Notes: generated by a model from the letters alone, not told the origin. A stretch of DNA of 64,000 nt from Zhengitettix transpicula (GCA_037074705.1 CM073591.1:136283032-136347031), one strand, 5' to 3'. Counted from the first letter of the stretch, positions 1 through 12,500 are shown. Made by a program: numbers and translations.

Positions 1-2214
1 TGACTCGTTTAGTTGTGTTTCTCTAGGCTCTTACGGTTTTTTGTTCAGCATCTGAAGAAAGTATAAAGGTATCCAGAAAGGTTGTGCGGTATTTATATTA
101 TCACTTATTTTGTCTGTATTTGGCTATCTTTCTTATTTTCAATTTTCGATCAGACTTAAATATTTCATTTAAAAAATAAAAATAGTAGAATGAATTGCTT
201 ACGTCATTCAATTATGTCATTCAGTCGTAACAAAGTCAATAATTACTCTACAGTTTTTCTCTGCTTTTCATTGAGTTTAATGAAATTCCACCGTATAGTG
301 TTATCATATACACTGAACCTTGGAACCTGTTGCCTCGAACGAACCCGGGACTGCTCAGGAATATTTTATGTGACACGTCCACCGTCCTCGTCGGATGCAG
401 GCGAGAAGATAAATATTTCATGCACAGAGAGAGACGATCTTCCGGAGAGCCTCACGTATATCCGAATTCCCTATATTCTCTGTTCGTGATTTTGAATCTA
501 TTAAAACTGCATCAGTTTCATATGAGTTGGTAGTTTGGACGGTACCTCCACATTTACATTCTGACTGGTGACAAGAATCCAGTAAATGAATAATACGCAG
601 TTATAGTCAAATAATCGTTGCAACATTTCAAGGTTTATAACTTTAAAATTAATTTTCACGCGGCATACAAGACCCTTAATATTTTTTGCTATATTAGTTT
701 AAATGTGCGGTACGATACAACATTATATGATGTAACCGAGTGTGTGAATGTAGAATTACTCCATTAAATATAATGAGAAAGCCACTAAATTTCGATCGAA
801 GTTAATTAAAATTCAATAAAAGATATATTTAAAGGCTGCAAATTATTTTGTATAAATTCATAAGGGTGTAAATCCATTGTTTTCTGGTATATTCTATTCA
901 ATTTGCGTATACGATTGATTAGCATTACGTATACTATTACGCAAATTTTGTTACACAACAAGCTTCAGAAAAAACATTCACAGCTGTTTGCATGGGTTAA
1001 CTGTGAAATATGCAAAAAACAGAAAATATTTGCTAACAATAAGAAAGTGATGACGAGTCGCGGTCATCGATCCCTGTATCAAAATATCTTCCAATATTAA
1101 GTTCACTCCTCAGGCATCACATAATTTACGCCATTTTCCTTGCATTTTCTGTAAATTTTGAATTTAAACGAGTTTTAGTTTACAATATTTTAATTCTGCT
1201 TGCGTGATTAATGCAAGAGAATTATTTTTTATAACTAAGTGATATGTATTCTTATTTCATTCACATAAAATTCTAATTGGGCTGTAAAACACTTTTTCAA
1301 TTAATTCCCAGGCCCAACCTTCTCGTTTAAATAACTAAATGATAACTTTGGTGAATTACGTAAAATCAGAGTAAAACTATTGGTGATAACTTAGAAATCG
1401 GTTCTTATATTGCTAAGGTATTTTTGAACAATAATCAAATTACATTTTAAATGGTAGATATAAAGAAATAAGCGTAGCAAACTTTTTATCGAGACCAAAG
1501 TTTAATAAATCGATCTGTCAAAAGCGGTGCGTGGTGGCATGTTCTGTCCAAACAAAGCATTGAATGATATTAAATGCTAATAGTGCGATTAAAAACAGAA
1601 GGCATTTGAGGTTTCCGAGTGAAGGAAGGCACTGTTGCTACTTCCGTATTCTCAAGACAGCAGAATACACTGCGATTGTTCGGCAACACGACTTGGCTCG
1701 TTTTTCATTCTAAGTTTTCTGATTAGTGGGTTCAAGGTACTAGCGAGTACTAAACACCAAGTGTCTCATTATTATCACAATAATTATCTTACAGCTGCAA
1801 TGGTATTTAAAACCAGGTATAGAAACAGGAAACTATTAAGGTAATATTATTAAGGTAGTATATATTTATAAATCCGAAAGTTTTCGACAGTTTATGTCAT
1901 ATTCATCCTTATTCCAAGAAAAATTACAGTAAAAGTACAGCGGTACGTACAGTTTGATTTGTACTTCGACAATTTTCACTACCAACGAAATTGTAAACGA
2001 TTTACTATAAATATCTTAATTACTTAAAGAACATTACTATTTATTAACAACATAAAACTGTTTTAAAATAATATATTTTTATATATCAAGCCAAGTAAGT
2101 TTATTTCAAATTATACTTAAATTTCTCTGTTCATATTTTTATATATTCGATACGTTAGCTAAGTTATAGACAGTAAAAAATACTTATTGTTTAAGTAACT
2201 ATACGTCCTTGAGG
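1..2214. other. AT-rich intergenic DNA, nothing recognised
   Basis: No open frame over 99 codons, no protein-family motif and no clear repeat was seen on either strand. The short frames at 190-533 and 903-1100 have no recognisable similarity. Confidence 0.6.
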
Positions 2215-2290
2215 CAGAAAATTGTGTATTAACAAAAGATTAAATATTTCGACGTTTCGTCCTTCTTTTAGGGCCTCATCATTTATAATT
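2215..2290. repeat. Single arm of a foldback-type repeat (low confidence)
   Basis: The stretch around 2250-2280 carries GACGTTTCGTCCTTCTTTT followed by a CTCATCAT run. It resembles the arm cores of the complete foldback elements at 41989 and 55405, which also contain an ACGTTTCG motif followed by an AGGT/TCTTC motif. No opposing arm was found nearby, so this may be a broken copy or a solitary relative. Confidence 0.3.
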
Positions 2291-3954
2291 GAAATTACTA
2301 AACCTGAAGATGTCCTCAAACAAGGATGAATCATCGATATTTTTATTTTATGTTACAAAACTAATTTATTTATACTATTATAAATGTCAGATATTTTCAT
2401 CATTATTAATAATTATAGAAAGTCTTTCACATCTTTTACCGTATAGCATTGAAACTTTGCCTTTATTAACTCATTTCTTTAATCACAACTGTCTACCATT
2501 TAATAGGACCGCGACGCTATAGTTTCTGCTTATTGTAGTGCTGCGGTGTACTAAGTATAAGATTACTGCGGATTGTGACTGATACACTGTCAACGGATAG
2601 GATTACCGTTCCTGTGGTTGAAATCCTGATCTAGGCTTGTTTGTTCTTGCGCTTTAAGGATTCCAAGGGAACAAGCAGGCCAAGAGTTTGATCAACTGAA
2701 ATCCTCAAGCCGTTATACTTCTTAAACTATAAAAATAGTAAAGTGCTGATAGTGTAAGTAATACTGTTTTATGTAACTCACATAATACATATTATGTATT
2801 TTTCAGTAGAAGCATTAATACATAATTCTTGAAACATCACTGTCCTAGATTTTCGGTAAATAGTGAACGGGAGAAAATTATAATCGATAAACATGAATTA
2901 TTGTGCCATTTTTTTTCTTTCTACCTATTTTTATTTACATCTTTAACTATTCCCACTATAAGTAATTACACTTCTACATTCACTGAACTTGTTTATCAAG
3001 ATTCTTTTTACTATTTTTTTTTATTATCGAAATACGAAAATAATGGTTTGAGCTGAGTAAATTCACAACTTTTGGGGACAATCTGTACCTTCAGCTTGAA
3101 TTCTTTCTCAATTGAAATGATTAGTCTCGTAAATAGTCTGTGAATTCTCCAAGCCATTTCTCATAATTCAGGTATTTATAATACCTTCAACTATGTTATT
3201 TTTTTACTTTTACAGTACTACATTTAATTAAAAAGAGATTGTGCAACAAAATAAAGCGTACGGTACCAAAGTATAATATTTTAAGAAGAGAAAAACTATC
3301 CAGAAAAATCTTCCCGCTAATATTGTGTTCCTACCAAATTCGGTTAACGTGTATGAAACAAATAGACATGACTTAATCTTCAAACATTTACGGCAATGAA
3401 TCGGAAATAACCTGACGTGCTACTTAAGTAAAATCCATGACAAAACCCAGATCATTCTATCAATAACCTCTTTACATTTTTAAAATGTGGTAAAATACCA
3501 TAACAGGAAAGTAAGTAGTAAGAGTTTCACGTAGCTTTTGGGTATCCGTATATGAAATGTTAAATAATAAAAGCAACAGTCTAATGGTCAGAAAAGATAT
3601 AATTATTATATTTGAAACAAATTATATATACTACACTAACGTTCATCCCCCGATTGAGACATCGTCAGGTGTATACTAACATTAAAATATAATTTATTTA
3701 GGTTAACAAATTTCTAACCTACGATTTGCCCACACGTTAAGCGCGAAAACACTTTAAGAGGTCCCAATAAGGGACTGAATGTTATGTTTTATTATATATT
3801 ATATTTTAAATAGAATAATTATAAAAATCTTACTAATAGGCTGTTTTTTTAATTAATTTAACAATAAAGTCGTATTTTTATAATCGAATTTTAAATTATT
3901 ATATACATACAAAAATATTGATATTATAAAATAAAAAGTCAGTGAAAATTATAC

Positions 3955-3957
<3 letters not shown>
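2291..3957. other. AT-rich intergenic DNA
   Basis: No coding motif was seen. A short stretch near 3640-3672 (CCCCCGATTGAGACATCGTC) has the style of a foldback-element core but has no partner. Short frames at 2289 and 2829 are T-rich, low-complexity and not believed. Confidence 0.5.

Positions 3958-4001
<44 letters not shown>
3958..4001. repeat. (TA)n microsatellite abutting a solo LTR
   Basis: Pure TA dinucleotide run of about 22 units. It ends directly at the first base of the LTR at 4002, and its last four bases (ATAT) form the left copy of the target duplication. Confidence 0.95.
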
Positions 4002-4004
<3 letters not shown>

Positions 4005-4851
4005 AATGCCAATTAATTAGGCCAGTAATTGTTTGGACATAAAATTTGAATTGTTTGATAAATCCATTATAGCGGTCTGATCGAACAAAGCAACAATGGA
4101 GAAGCGAGATCGGCTGCTTTGTCGAAAAGTCAAAATGGCGTTTGCGCGCACGAAAGTCTGAGTCAGTTTACGTCTACAGCCAGCCAGGAAAGGAGACACA
4201 TTATAAATAATTTTTCACTGAGATACATTGCAGTCTATTTCAAATTAATAAAAATAACAGTATAAGCCTACAAAGAATCTGAAAATCATCAGTTCCAGTA
4301 ATAAGGCAAATTCGAACAATTTTACGCTGAGGGGAAGACGACATCCTATAGCTGACCAAGGAGAGGTTCATCCAAGGCTCCGGAAATTTGTCTGCGTTCT
4401 ATTCGCCGGTGAGCGTGTAAATTCTGTGAGAACTAGACTCTGTGTAAATAACGATTTGCATTTATCGTGTTGAGTAGGGGAAACAAAGAATGCTGGTACC
4501 AGACGAACAGTATGTAAATAACTAAACCAAAACTAAGATAAAATTGTAAACGCTAATTAAAGGATAGAGTTATATTTCGTTCGTTCGTTCGCTTTCTTCC
4601 AGTTAATCTTTCATTGATCGACTTATTGTTTTAATTTTAAGCAAATAATATTTTTAATTTTTAATTAGTCAAATTCTACTTTTATCGTGTCCTAATCATC
4701 AAACCCAGTAAAGGCCCTGAGAGAACCGATCTCAAATTTTGTTTGTAATTATCTTTTATTCTGTGAAAGCCACAAAACATCATATTTAATTATTACATTA
4801 AATATCTATCACAACGTGAACAAATAAATTATTAATTGATTGTTTACTACA
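4002..4851 (+). mobile_element. Solo LTR of the TGTAATGCC family (reference orientation)
   Basis: The element starts TGTAATGCCAATTAATTAGG and ends TTTACTACA, so it has the TG..CA ends of a long terminal repeat. It is flanked by ATAT at 3998-4001 and 4852-4855. At about 200 bp there is a TATAAATA box, and about 290 bp further on is the family's conserved CTGGTACCAG-type palindrome (4493-4502). The segment CAGTAAAGGCCCTGAG near 4710 is shared with other copies. No internal retroviral region or second LTR is adjacent, which fits a solo LTR left by recombination. Orientation is tentative and assigned from the TATA box and a donor-like motif seen in sister copies. Confidence 0.7.
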
Positions 4852-4855
4852 ATAT

Positions 4856-4857
4856 AT

Positions 4858-4929
<72 letters not shown>
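4856..4929. repeat. (GATA)n microsatellite
   Basis: About 18 consecutive GATA units lie directly downstream of the LTR's right-hand ATAT duplication, ending in an imperfect TAGATAG. The LTR therefore has a different microsatellite on each side. Confidence 0.95.
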
Positions 4930-5535
4930 TAGATAGAAATAGTCAATTTTAATTTATTACATTAGTAAACAAAAATATTGTTTTTATCTTTATAAATAGT
5001 TTTATTTTAAGCCTGAAAAATAAAATTTCTGTTTCACTATTTAATTTTATTACAAATTTATTATATACGTCACTGAACTTCATTCCACTTTCACGTTTAC
5101 GAATAAAATACTATATCTCTACATATTACAACAATTTCGTCCACTGCAGCATAATTTATCGTGAGATGAAACTAAAACACAATTAAAATATCAACTAAAG
5201 AATGATACATTTGTTTTTATCTACTTTCAATCTAAACTCTTTTTAGAAACTAATTTATCTTATTTCAGCTTCAAAGAAATTCTTTATTAATTTCGGTAAT
5301 AAATCGTTTCCCACTTCCGACCGTTGGATTCTTTGACTAAGTCTAAATGCTCTTACTAACATTATTTATTGGACTTGTAAGTTCAGTACATCTCTCCTCG
5401 CCGTAATGTTTGGACAAGCACAAATTTTTAATTTACAATTATTGGCTTGTTCCTCTTCCTTACCTTATATTCTAAGCACTGTAGCTGACATTTTCTATTA
5501 TGTAAAAATTACCACCCTACTTCTTGTCGCATTAA
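4930..5535. other. AT-rich intergenic DNA
   Basis: No recognisable feature. It borders the 3' side (minus strand) of the reverse-transcriptase fossil that follows. Confidence 0.5.
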
Positions 5536-6267
5536 TTTTCATATTATTCGTTGCCGACCATTCCTGAATTTTATTCAAGCCTCCCTGAACTATTTCCTCG
5601 TTTCCTTTGACTTTTTCCCCTCTGTAGAGAATACAGACACCCACGAAAATTTTTGTTTGAATTTTTCTCTATGTGACGTCGTTCATATAAAAAGTCTCAT
5701 CACAATTCCCTGCAGTACTCATAATTTCTGCTGTTGAAGAAAGTTATTCATTTATCCCAACTATGAGATTCCAATTCTTAATAAATGCAATAGTTCAAGG
5801 TAAAACTCTTCCAATAACCCCCTATATTTTTAAGTTTTACACGAGGAAATTTTAAGGCACCAAATCTAACGCTTTCATAAAATCGACAACTACCGCCTCA
5901 ATTCTATCTCACTTGTCGATCCGGTCTGAAATAATTCGGCAAATCGTCACTAATTGACTACCACGCGAGTATCCTGTTTGAAATCCATGTTGCCCGATAT
6001 GGATCCACCTCATTTCCTCACCGTGTTTACGGAGATATTCTGTAATGAAAATTTGCTCACTGAGGATACAAGACTTGTTCATCCATAATTACCCGTTACG
6101 TAACGGGAAACCAATTTAAGATTGGATACAAATATTGTTTCCGTACAATTATCAGGAACATACGAATTATTAACTGAGATCTCGATCAGTGCTGTGAGGG
6201 ACGTAATTATTCGCCGGTTTATCCTAGCATTTAATCCGAAAAATCCAATCAAGTTATGAGGTTTCAT
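5536..6267 (-). pseudogene. Non-LTR retrotransposon reverse transcriptase fossil (Jockey/CR1-like)
   Basis: Minus-strand translation, with frameshifts and stops, gives reverse-transcriptase landmarks in the right order. First comes an N-terminal stretch (ALIEISVNNSYVPDN, then a GNYG, near 6080-6200) matching the region before the NYRPISL box. Then comes QHGFQTGYSRGSQL near 5960-5995, matching the QHGFRxGRSTxxQL box. Then comes VVVDFMKALDLVP at about 5854-5895, the motif A region with its aspartate. Finally GLNKIQEWSATNNMKIN near 5545-5595 matches the LDRLxxWSxxWxMKFN region. The catalytic YADD box is not recognisable and several stops interrupt the frame, so the element is dead. The 62-codon frame at 6079-6267 is the least damaged part. 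Family placement comes from motif spacing and memory, not a search. Confidence 0.65.
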
Positions 6268-6688
6268 ATCTTTATGCTTTTACAACGCCTTCTATTTCTA
6301 AATGAGACCTACAATAACCTAAATGACCGAGTATGTTTTCATACAAATACTATAATATTATTCGCAAAACATAGTTACCCTTAACTTCCTATCTACGGTT
6401 ATATTATATTTAATCTATAAAAGTGATGAAATTATTTAGTTCTCTTTCCGCTACTTGTCGTATTTATTAATCTAACTTCGCCAATATGTTTCTCCCATGA
6501 GAAGTTCGCTAAACATGTAAAATATCCAAGCATATTCTTCATCTTCATCAATTACAATTATTGCCATCGTTTCCGTGATTTAAATAAATTTTAGTCTACT
6601 CCGCCAAGCGTGAAAGTGTAGACAAATGATTACAGTCAAAACCAAATGTAAGGGAATTTTGTATATGAACACGTTCGACTAAATGATG
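6268..6688. other. AT-rich intergenic DNA
   Basis: Nothing recognised between the RT fossil and the foldback element. Confidence 0.5.
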
Positions 6689-6838
6689 AAATATATTAAT
6701 AAATTTTTCGCGGTTGAACATCAGGTTCAGATTTCTCGATGTCGACGTTTCTGTGGTCATTTTCTACAGATGTCTTCAGACTATATAGTCGAAAAATCTG
6801 AACCTAGTGCTCAACCGCGAATAATTTATTAATAATTT
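6689..6838. repeat. Foldback element, ~50-bp inverted arms
   Basis: The left arm (6689-6741) runs through TTTTTCGCGGTTGAACATCA to a GGTTCAGATTT core. The right arm (about 6786-6838) is its inverted copy with a few mismatches and an AATAATTTATTAATAATT end. The arms are separated by about 45 bp containing GTCGACG. This is the structure of a small foldback/MITE-like element. No transposase is present and the target duplication is obscured by AT-rich flanks. Confidence 0.75.
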
Positions 6839-7369
6839 ACACCGGAAAAGCATACCTTAATTTAAGATGAAATATATGTTTATTCATGTATCTCATTAAA
6901 ACTGAGGTAGACTATGTATATTATATTCAAAAAAAGAAATGGAATGCCTTCTGAACGACATAATTAAGAAAAGGGTGTGTTGAAACTTTTTCAGACGTCA
7001 TATGGAATTCTGTTAAGTGTAACACCGAGACGTGTAAAGTTGGCAGAAAATAAATAGAATTGAGGACAAGATTTGAGCAAAACAGAAGGAAAGCCGTAAA
7101 ACTGATTGAAAGATCGAAGAAAAAGAAATAAGAATGAATGAGAAGGGAGCAACATTGAGACAATGAACGGTGAAGTTCGTTCTCCTCCGTTTATTTTCTT
7201 TCTTCTCTTCTCACTTTCGCTGCTTCTTTGGAATCGTAAACTACACTACAGAAAGTATAATACCGGAATATCGTCTCTATTTGTAACAATTCATTTTTTT
7301 TAAGGGAAATACTCTAGTAATATTGAACACTAAAAATGGTCATAAATTCAGATTATATTTATTTGATTA
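6839..7369. other. AT-rich intergenic DNA
   Basis: The minus-strand frame at 6927-7163 is phenylalanine/serine-rich low-complexity sequence with no family resemblance. No other feature was seen. Confidence 0.5.
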
Positions 7370-7775
7370 CCGGAATTGCCCTGTTTGTCATATATCCATA
7401 ACCCTCCGATTAGAATCAAATTTCGGTTCATTTGGCGTTATTTATATGTAACGCACCTCACCCCTATCCCTAAATGTGCTCAACTTCCATTTCGAAAGGG
7501 GTTGAAAAAAAATCGGTAGGAATACTATCAATGTCATTGACCCCGACAAATATTTATTACACGTAAATATCTACCGTTTCACATGTTTTAAAGTTTCCAC
7601 CTCGGACAATCCCTGCTTGGGGGAGTTAAACGACCAGTTGAATAGCATAATTAAACTCGGTGTCTACCATAACCCTGGTGTCGACTCCAATCTCGATTGT
7701 ATTTGCGTTATTTATATGTAATGGTACTCCACCTCCACCCTTAAGGGTGCTCGCTTCCCAAGCACGATAGTGGTT
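7370..7775 (-). mobile_element. Helitron-like non-autonomous element, internal part
   Basis: On the minus strand this carries the repeat shared with 9785-10170 and 14396-15537: a CAACCCCTTTCG-type box, a reverse AAGGGTGxGGTGxxGxGTTACATAAAAATAACGC box, and a GGGGTTATGGATG box. The units occur twice (near 7380-7510 and 7680-7770). Neither the 3' hairpin-CTAG end nor a 5' TC end is evident, so it is probably a decayed or truncated copy. Confidence 0.5.
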
Positions 7776-8821
7776 GAAATTATACACGAAGAAAGTGCAG
7801 TGAAATTTTATGAAAAATATTTATTTGAAGAAAAATTAGCAGATTACTAATTTATAATAGGTTAATTTCAATCCACTGTAATTATTAATTGATATTAATA
7901 ATTTTGTTATGTTAATATTATTCAATTGTTGTAAATATCTAGCCTTAGTAAAAGTATATTTTATTGAATATGCTAATCATCATAGAATAAATACATAATT
8001 ATTTTGCTATAATAGTTCATCTAGTGACGGTAAGCTGTACAAAGTGAACACGTTAATAATAATGTGAATTAAATGAACTTACTTAAAAAGTTAATTATAA
8101 CCTTAAAAATAAATTTTATTTAGAATACGTGCTATTCATTTGGAAAATATACCTACGAATCGGTGGACTGCAGGCCATGGCTGATTTAATTCCAATGTAG
8201 CGGTGTCCCAAGCAAATGAAAACATTCTGCGATGGACGCTGGTCTGTTCGTTTAAATACTAAAAAAATAGTCGCGTCTGTATTTCTTGTGTGCACGATTT
8301 GAAAAGTCAGCAGAATAGCTAAATGCAATTACTGTAAATTTATCAACATGAACAACTTTAATTTCGCCATTTAAAACTCGTGTTACAGTGACGGTCCTAG
8401 ACTAATCATGAAGACAAGGCATCACCCCCAAAGACTGCTTTGATAATATAATTTAAATTTTGGGAACTTATCCAATTGGCTTGTTCGCCAGAACATATTT
8501 TGACGAAGAAATAATATTATGTTTATTTTATTATTTAACTAAAAACAAATAAATTGAGTAGCTTATATTTTAAAGGTAAATTAAAAAACATTTTTCTGGG
8601 TTTTATATTTTTATATAAATATTTATCAATTGATTTATAAATTAAGTCCCCAGATCCTTTCTGCAAATAATTGGATGCATAATAAAATACAAACATTTTT
8701 ACGCGTATTCTTAAAATGTAGTTACAATTATTTCAATAGTATTACTTTGAAACACTCGTCCACAGAACCTTTCTGGACAGACGGAGAGACCTTTGGCGAT
8801 GCCTATTTCTCACTCTATTTT
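7776..8821. other. AT-rich intergenic DNA
   Basis: Short frames at 8116-8328 (minus) and 8630-8824 (plus) have no recognised similarity; the latter runs into the following SINE-like repeat. Nothing else was seen. Confidence 0.5.
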
Positions 8822-9228
8822 TGAACTAAGGTTACTACAACCCGAGACACCACGGCCTATATTGAGAATAAGAGCTGTTAACTCTTCCCATTGGAATATT
8901 CGGCAAGCTAGCTCCTAAACTGGTCGAGGTACAGAGAAGGGAATGCTGCATCACTACATATAACGCCTCTCCCGCCATCGGAAGGGCGTGGGTCAAGTTC
9001 TTACTGCCCGACCTACTTTATGCAGGTTTTAGATGGTTTGTCCTGCATTACTGATAGGCGAATGCCGATTAGGATCGTTAAATCATGGACCGGGGGCCCT
9101 AGTCAACGCTTGGTCACCTTCCTCTACCTTCCCGCACCACCCTTTCAAATCCCTCTCCATTGTTATTAAAGGGGAGTTGCCACCAACTGGATTACCCTCA
9201 TCTTCCTATTACTCTAAAAAAAATCTCC
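8822..9228 (+). mobile_element. SINE-like retroposon (570-bp family), 5'-truncated copy
   Basis: Plus-strand copy of the dispersed family. It holds GAACTAAGGTT near the start, a CCATTGGAA box (8899), TCCTAAACTGGTCGAGG, CCATCGGAAGGGCGTGGG, TGCCCGACCTACTTTATGCA, GGCGAATGCCG, and AAAGGGGAGTTGCCACCA near the end, closing with ACTCTAAAAAAAA. The A-rich 3' end sets the direction. The 5' hairpin segment is missing. The frame at 9033-9233 is a by-product of the repeat. Confidence 0.8.
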
Positions 9229-9784
9229 TATAAATTTTATAACGTAATTTCGATAGTGAAATATTAAAACTAATATAATGTTATTAACGTGCGACTCTCA
9301 AGAAACTTCGTTCAGACCTTTTTTTTATGCCCAATACATTCCAACTCTTTGGTTCTTTGAATATTATAGTAAGCGTCACATTTATTGGAGGCCCAGTTTT
9401 CTTCGCAGGTATTAGCACCTTCCCTTGCGCCAATCAGTTTCAGTAAGCCCTAGAGTTTGACGCTTAAGACAGTTGTGGTGTATGTGTCCTATAGCACATT
9501 TCGCCTAGTCATTGATTTCTTTGCTGAAGGTATCAATCACAGTAGCTTATTAATATTAACAGATTTTAGGAGCATTGAATTGCGGCAATTTTAGTTCATT
9601 TTTCTGGCGCACATCGATACAGAAACCTCTAAATACAATATTAGAAAAAAAAAATTGTTCAATTTGCTACACGGCCAGCAAAATGAACCCTGAAATGAGA
9701 GATGTTCTTTTGTCCCTTAATATCAATGTAAATTAATTTTAAATATTGAATGATGAAAATATAAAAAATTAATTTTGTACCCAA
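9229..9784. other. Unassigned sequence
   Basis: A moderately GC-richer patch at about 9400-9500 has no long frame or recognised motif. The rest is AT-rich. Confidence 0.4.
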
Positions 9785-10170
9785 TCTAATAGCACACTGA
9801 AGGGTGGGGGTGGAGTAGCATTACATTCAAATAAAGCAAAAACATTCGAGATTGGGGTCGAATCATGTGTTATGGATGTCACTGAGTTTTATTGTGTCAT
9901 TCAACTTACTGTTTAACCAGAAGAATGGGCAGGAATGGCAATTTTAAACGGTCGATATTTGTATGGAATAAATATTTGTCGAGGTCAATGACATTTATAG
10001 TATTTCTACCTATATTTTTTCTGTATAATTTTAACTCCTTTCGGTATGGGAGGAGAGCACGTTTAGGTTTGGGGGTGCGTTACATAAAAATAACGGAAAA
10101 ACAACCGAGATTCGATTCAATTCTGGGTTATGGATATATCAGAACCCCGGAAACGCCGGCACCTAGCTAG
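9785..10170 (+). mobile_element. Helitron-like non-autonomous element with intact 3' end
   Basis: The 3' end reads CCCCGGAAACGCCGGCACCT then AGCTAG, followed by T. This is a CCGG..CCGG hairpin a few bases before CTAG, the classic Helitron terminus with insertion before T. Upstream are the family boxes GGGTGGGGGTGGAG (9800), a GGTCAATGACATT box, CTCCTTTCGGTATGGGAGG (10037) and GTGCGTTACATAAAAATAAC (10075). The 5' TC end is not identifiable. The 92-codon frame at 9892-10170 is not considered a gene. Confidence 0.65.
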
Positions 10171-11061
10171 TGTTAAATAAAGTGTTAGTGTTGTAATTGA
10201 AGTTTTTTAACCCCGTCTTTCCTCGTTTTTTAAAGAAATATCGTTACAATTCATCCCTAATAATAAATTTAAAATAATTGTTATGCGTAGAGAGTCTTCG
10301 TACAATCAATTCATAAATTTATTATCCGGCACTTACACTAGTTGTAAGTTGCAACAAAATTACTGTATATATTTCACGGAAAATGTCACATGGGTAGTTT
10401 TACTCATAAATGAAGAAACAAATTAAAAATTCAATCAATTAAAATAAAAATTAATGTTAAGGTGGCAGTAAACTGACATTCAATTAAAAACCACTGTAGT
10501 AAAAATAATCCCTACTCCACATGTAATCTACTAAGCTATTTGAGTGAATATGTGAATTCGCAAAATATTCAGGCTAGTGGTCGGTAAGCTCGGCTTAGTA
10601 CGGAAGGGATACGCCAGTTTTCAAACTTCGTCTACAATAAGTAGCTGCTTCCTGCACAAATTCTAACTTTTGCAAGGAGAGAAGATTTATAGTTACAGAA
10701 GTAAGTAAGCATGTGATAGAGGATCAAGTACTTACTGAATCTGCGCAGATAATGTAGAATTAAATCCCAAAAGTGGTAGCGCCTACTGATACTGGATTAC
10801 CGTTCACTTTAAGACGATTTAAGACATAGACGGTTTCCGAAAAAGCTATCATTTTCTATGTCAACAAACAAATTGTCTCTCATATTTTAATAATTGAAAA
10901 TAAATTTGTAATCAAATCTTCCCTTAAATGAAGCATTAATTTATATTTGTATACACGTATTGTATTGTTTTTATTGTCTAGATAGTGCTATCTAAAACTA
11001 TTAGTTTTTTATATTGATAAATCACACTGTGGTAAATTTTTATCTGAAGGGAAAAATATAA
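10171..11061. other. AT-rich intergenic DNA
   Basis: No coding motif or repeat was recognised. It ends in an impure TA/TATG microsatellite (11062-11101) that borders the next LTR. Confidence 0.5.
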
Positions 11062-11101
11062 TTATATATATATGTATATATATACATATATATATATATA
11101 T

Positions 11102-11914
11102 TGTAATGATTAAATGGATGATTAAATGATTAAATTTTCCCCACGTTGTTAGGCCAAAATGTAATTAATTGAAAAGCTTTAATTAAAAAAATTAATTAAT
11201 TAAAAAAATATTCTTCAAAGATACAAATTATCAGCTTCACTTTGCACATTTAATTTCCTCAAATTCCCCCTCAAAAATAATTTTATATTATTTTTTATTT
11301 TATTTGTGGCGTTCTAGGAAAATACAACTTTATAATTTTGCAACAATTTCATCTAATTACTCTTTCCTCGAGGTCTTTACTGAGCTTGATAGTAAGAACA
11401 AACAAATTTAATAAACTAATTAAAAAATCAAAATTGAAATGAATGGAATATAAATTTTAAACACAATAAAGAAACGAAAACTAAACATGATAACGAACTC
11501 TGACTAATACCTTAATCCTCGTTTACATACTTTAAATAATTGTTTTTGTACTCACGAATGTCTTTCTGGTACCAGATCTGATTCTTAGAGCTTGAGGGCA
11601 CAACTCACTAAAATGGCCGTTATTTACTGATTCTGCACATCATTTTAAATAAACACGGTCGTAGTTCTCGTTAAAATTCCACCTGGAATTTTTGTATCAG
11701 CCGCTTCCTCGGTCAGCCCTCGGACGTATGTCTCCACGATGCCTTTATGCGAAATGTTATTTCGCATCTGTGTGGTGCAAACCTTTTGCTTCCATTTTGC
11801 GATTTTATATCATGAGTCTCTCCGTCAAGAACTATTTACTTGTGTTTTATAGAGTTTAATAGATCTCGCAGTTGAACTTCCTGGACCACGCTATTCGTAT
11901 TTTTTTAGGTCAGC

Positions 11915-11974
<60 letters not shown>

Positions 11975-12044
11975 TCTCTCCCCCCCTCTCTCTCCCTCTC
12001 TCTCCCCCCTCTCTCTCCCTCTCTCCCTCTCTCTCTCCCTCTCC

Positions 12045-12102
<58 letters not shown>

Positions 12103-12249
12103 GAAACGTTTGCCGGACTAGCCTTCCGTACGAGCGCACGGTTTCCAACAACTATTGCCGACAAAGAGCCGTGGTTGTTGCTTTCATGAAATGTACCTCT
12201 AACAATCCAATTATATTAAAACAATTAATGGCCTCTAATTAGTATTACA
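11102..12249 (-). mobile_element. Solo LTR, reverse orientation, expanded by a CT tract
   Basis: It begins TGTAATGATT and ends AGTATTACA, the reverse complement of the reference orientation, with ATAT on both sides (11098-11101 and 12250-12253). The family palindrome TCTGGTACCAGA lies near 11567-11578. On the minus strand it is followed by a donor-like CGTGAGTAC, and a TATAAAATC box corresponds to about 11800-11812. The CCCCACGTTGTTAGGCC block near 11139 is shared with the copies at 23300, 36160, 39800 and 63535. It is longer than its sisters (1148 bp) because of a CT microsatellite. Confidence 0.7.
11919..12102. repeat. (CT)n / CCCTCT microsatellite inside the LTR
   Basis: About 180 bp of CT dinucleotides broken by CCCCC and CCCT interruptions. 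In sister LTRs the equivalent place is a short CCCTCTCTCGACC, which suggests expansion from that seed. It produces Ser-Leu and Arg-Glu open frames on both strands that are not genes. Confidence 0.95.
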
Positions 12250-12339
12250 ATATATATAATTATAAATAATATAAAAATGATTTATTAATATGCATATACT
12301 TATAAACGCCATACTCGGTATGCATATAACTTACTATCT

Positions 12340-12500
12340 GGGAAAGAACACTGTGTGGGGTAAGGCACCCCAATAACTGTTTTGGGAGTAGGCGAGGAAT
12401 TGAACCGAAATATTTTTTTCTCTTCACCAAATCTATGTATTCTCTGAGCGCTGAGACACTTTAACTTCGAGGTGCGGAAGATGAAGCTGTCTGAGAATGT
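12340..12500 (-). mobile_element. Possible tRNA-derived SINE relic
   Basis: The minus strand contains CGGTTCAATTCCTCGCC (12387-12403), a good match to a pol III B box. About 60 bases upstream is GTGTCTCAGCGCTCAGAG, weakly like an A box. There is no clear A-tail or target duplication, and this could be chance. Confidence 0.3.

Noticed and set aside
11872..12189. Open frames of 84-105 codons on both strands
   Set aside because: They are Ser-Leu and Arg-Glu runs produced by the CT microsatellite.
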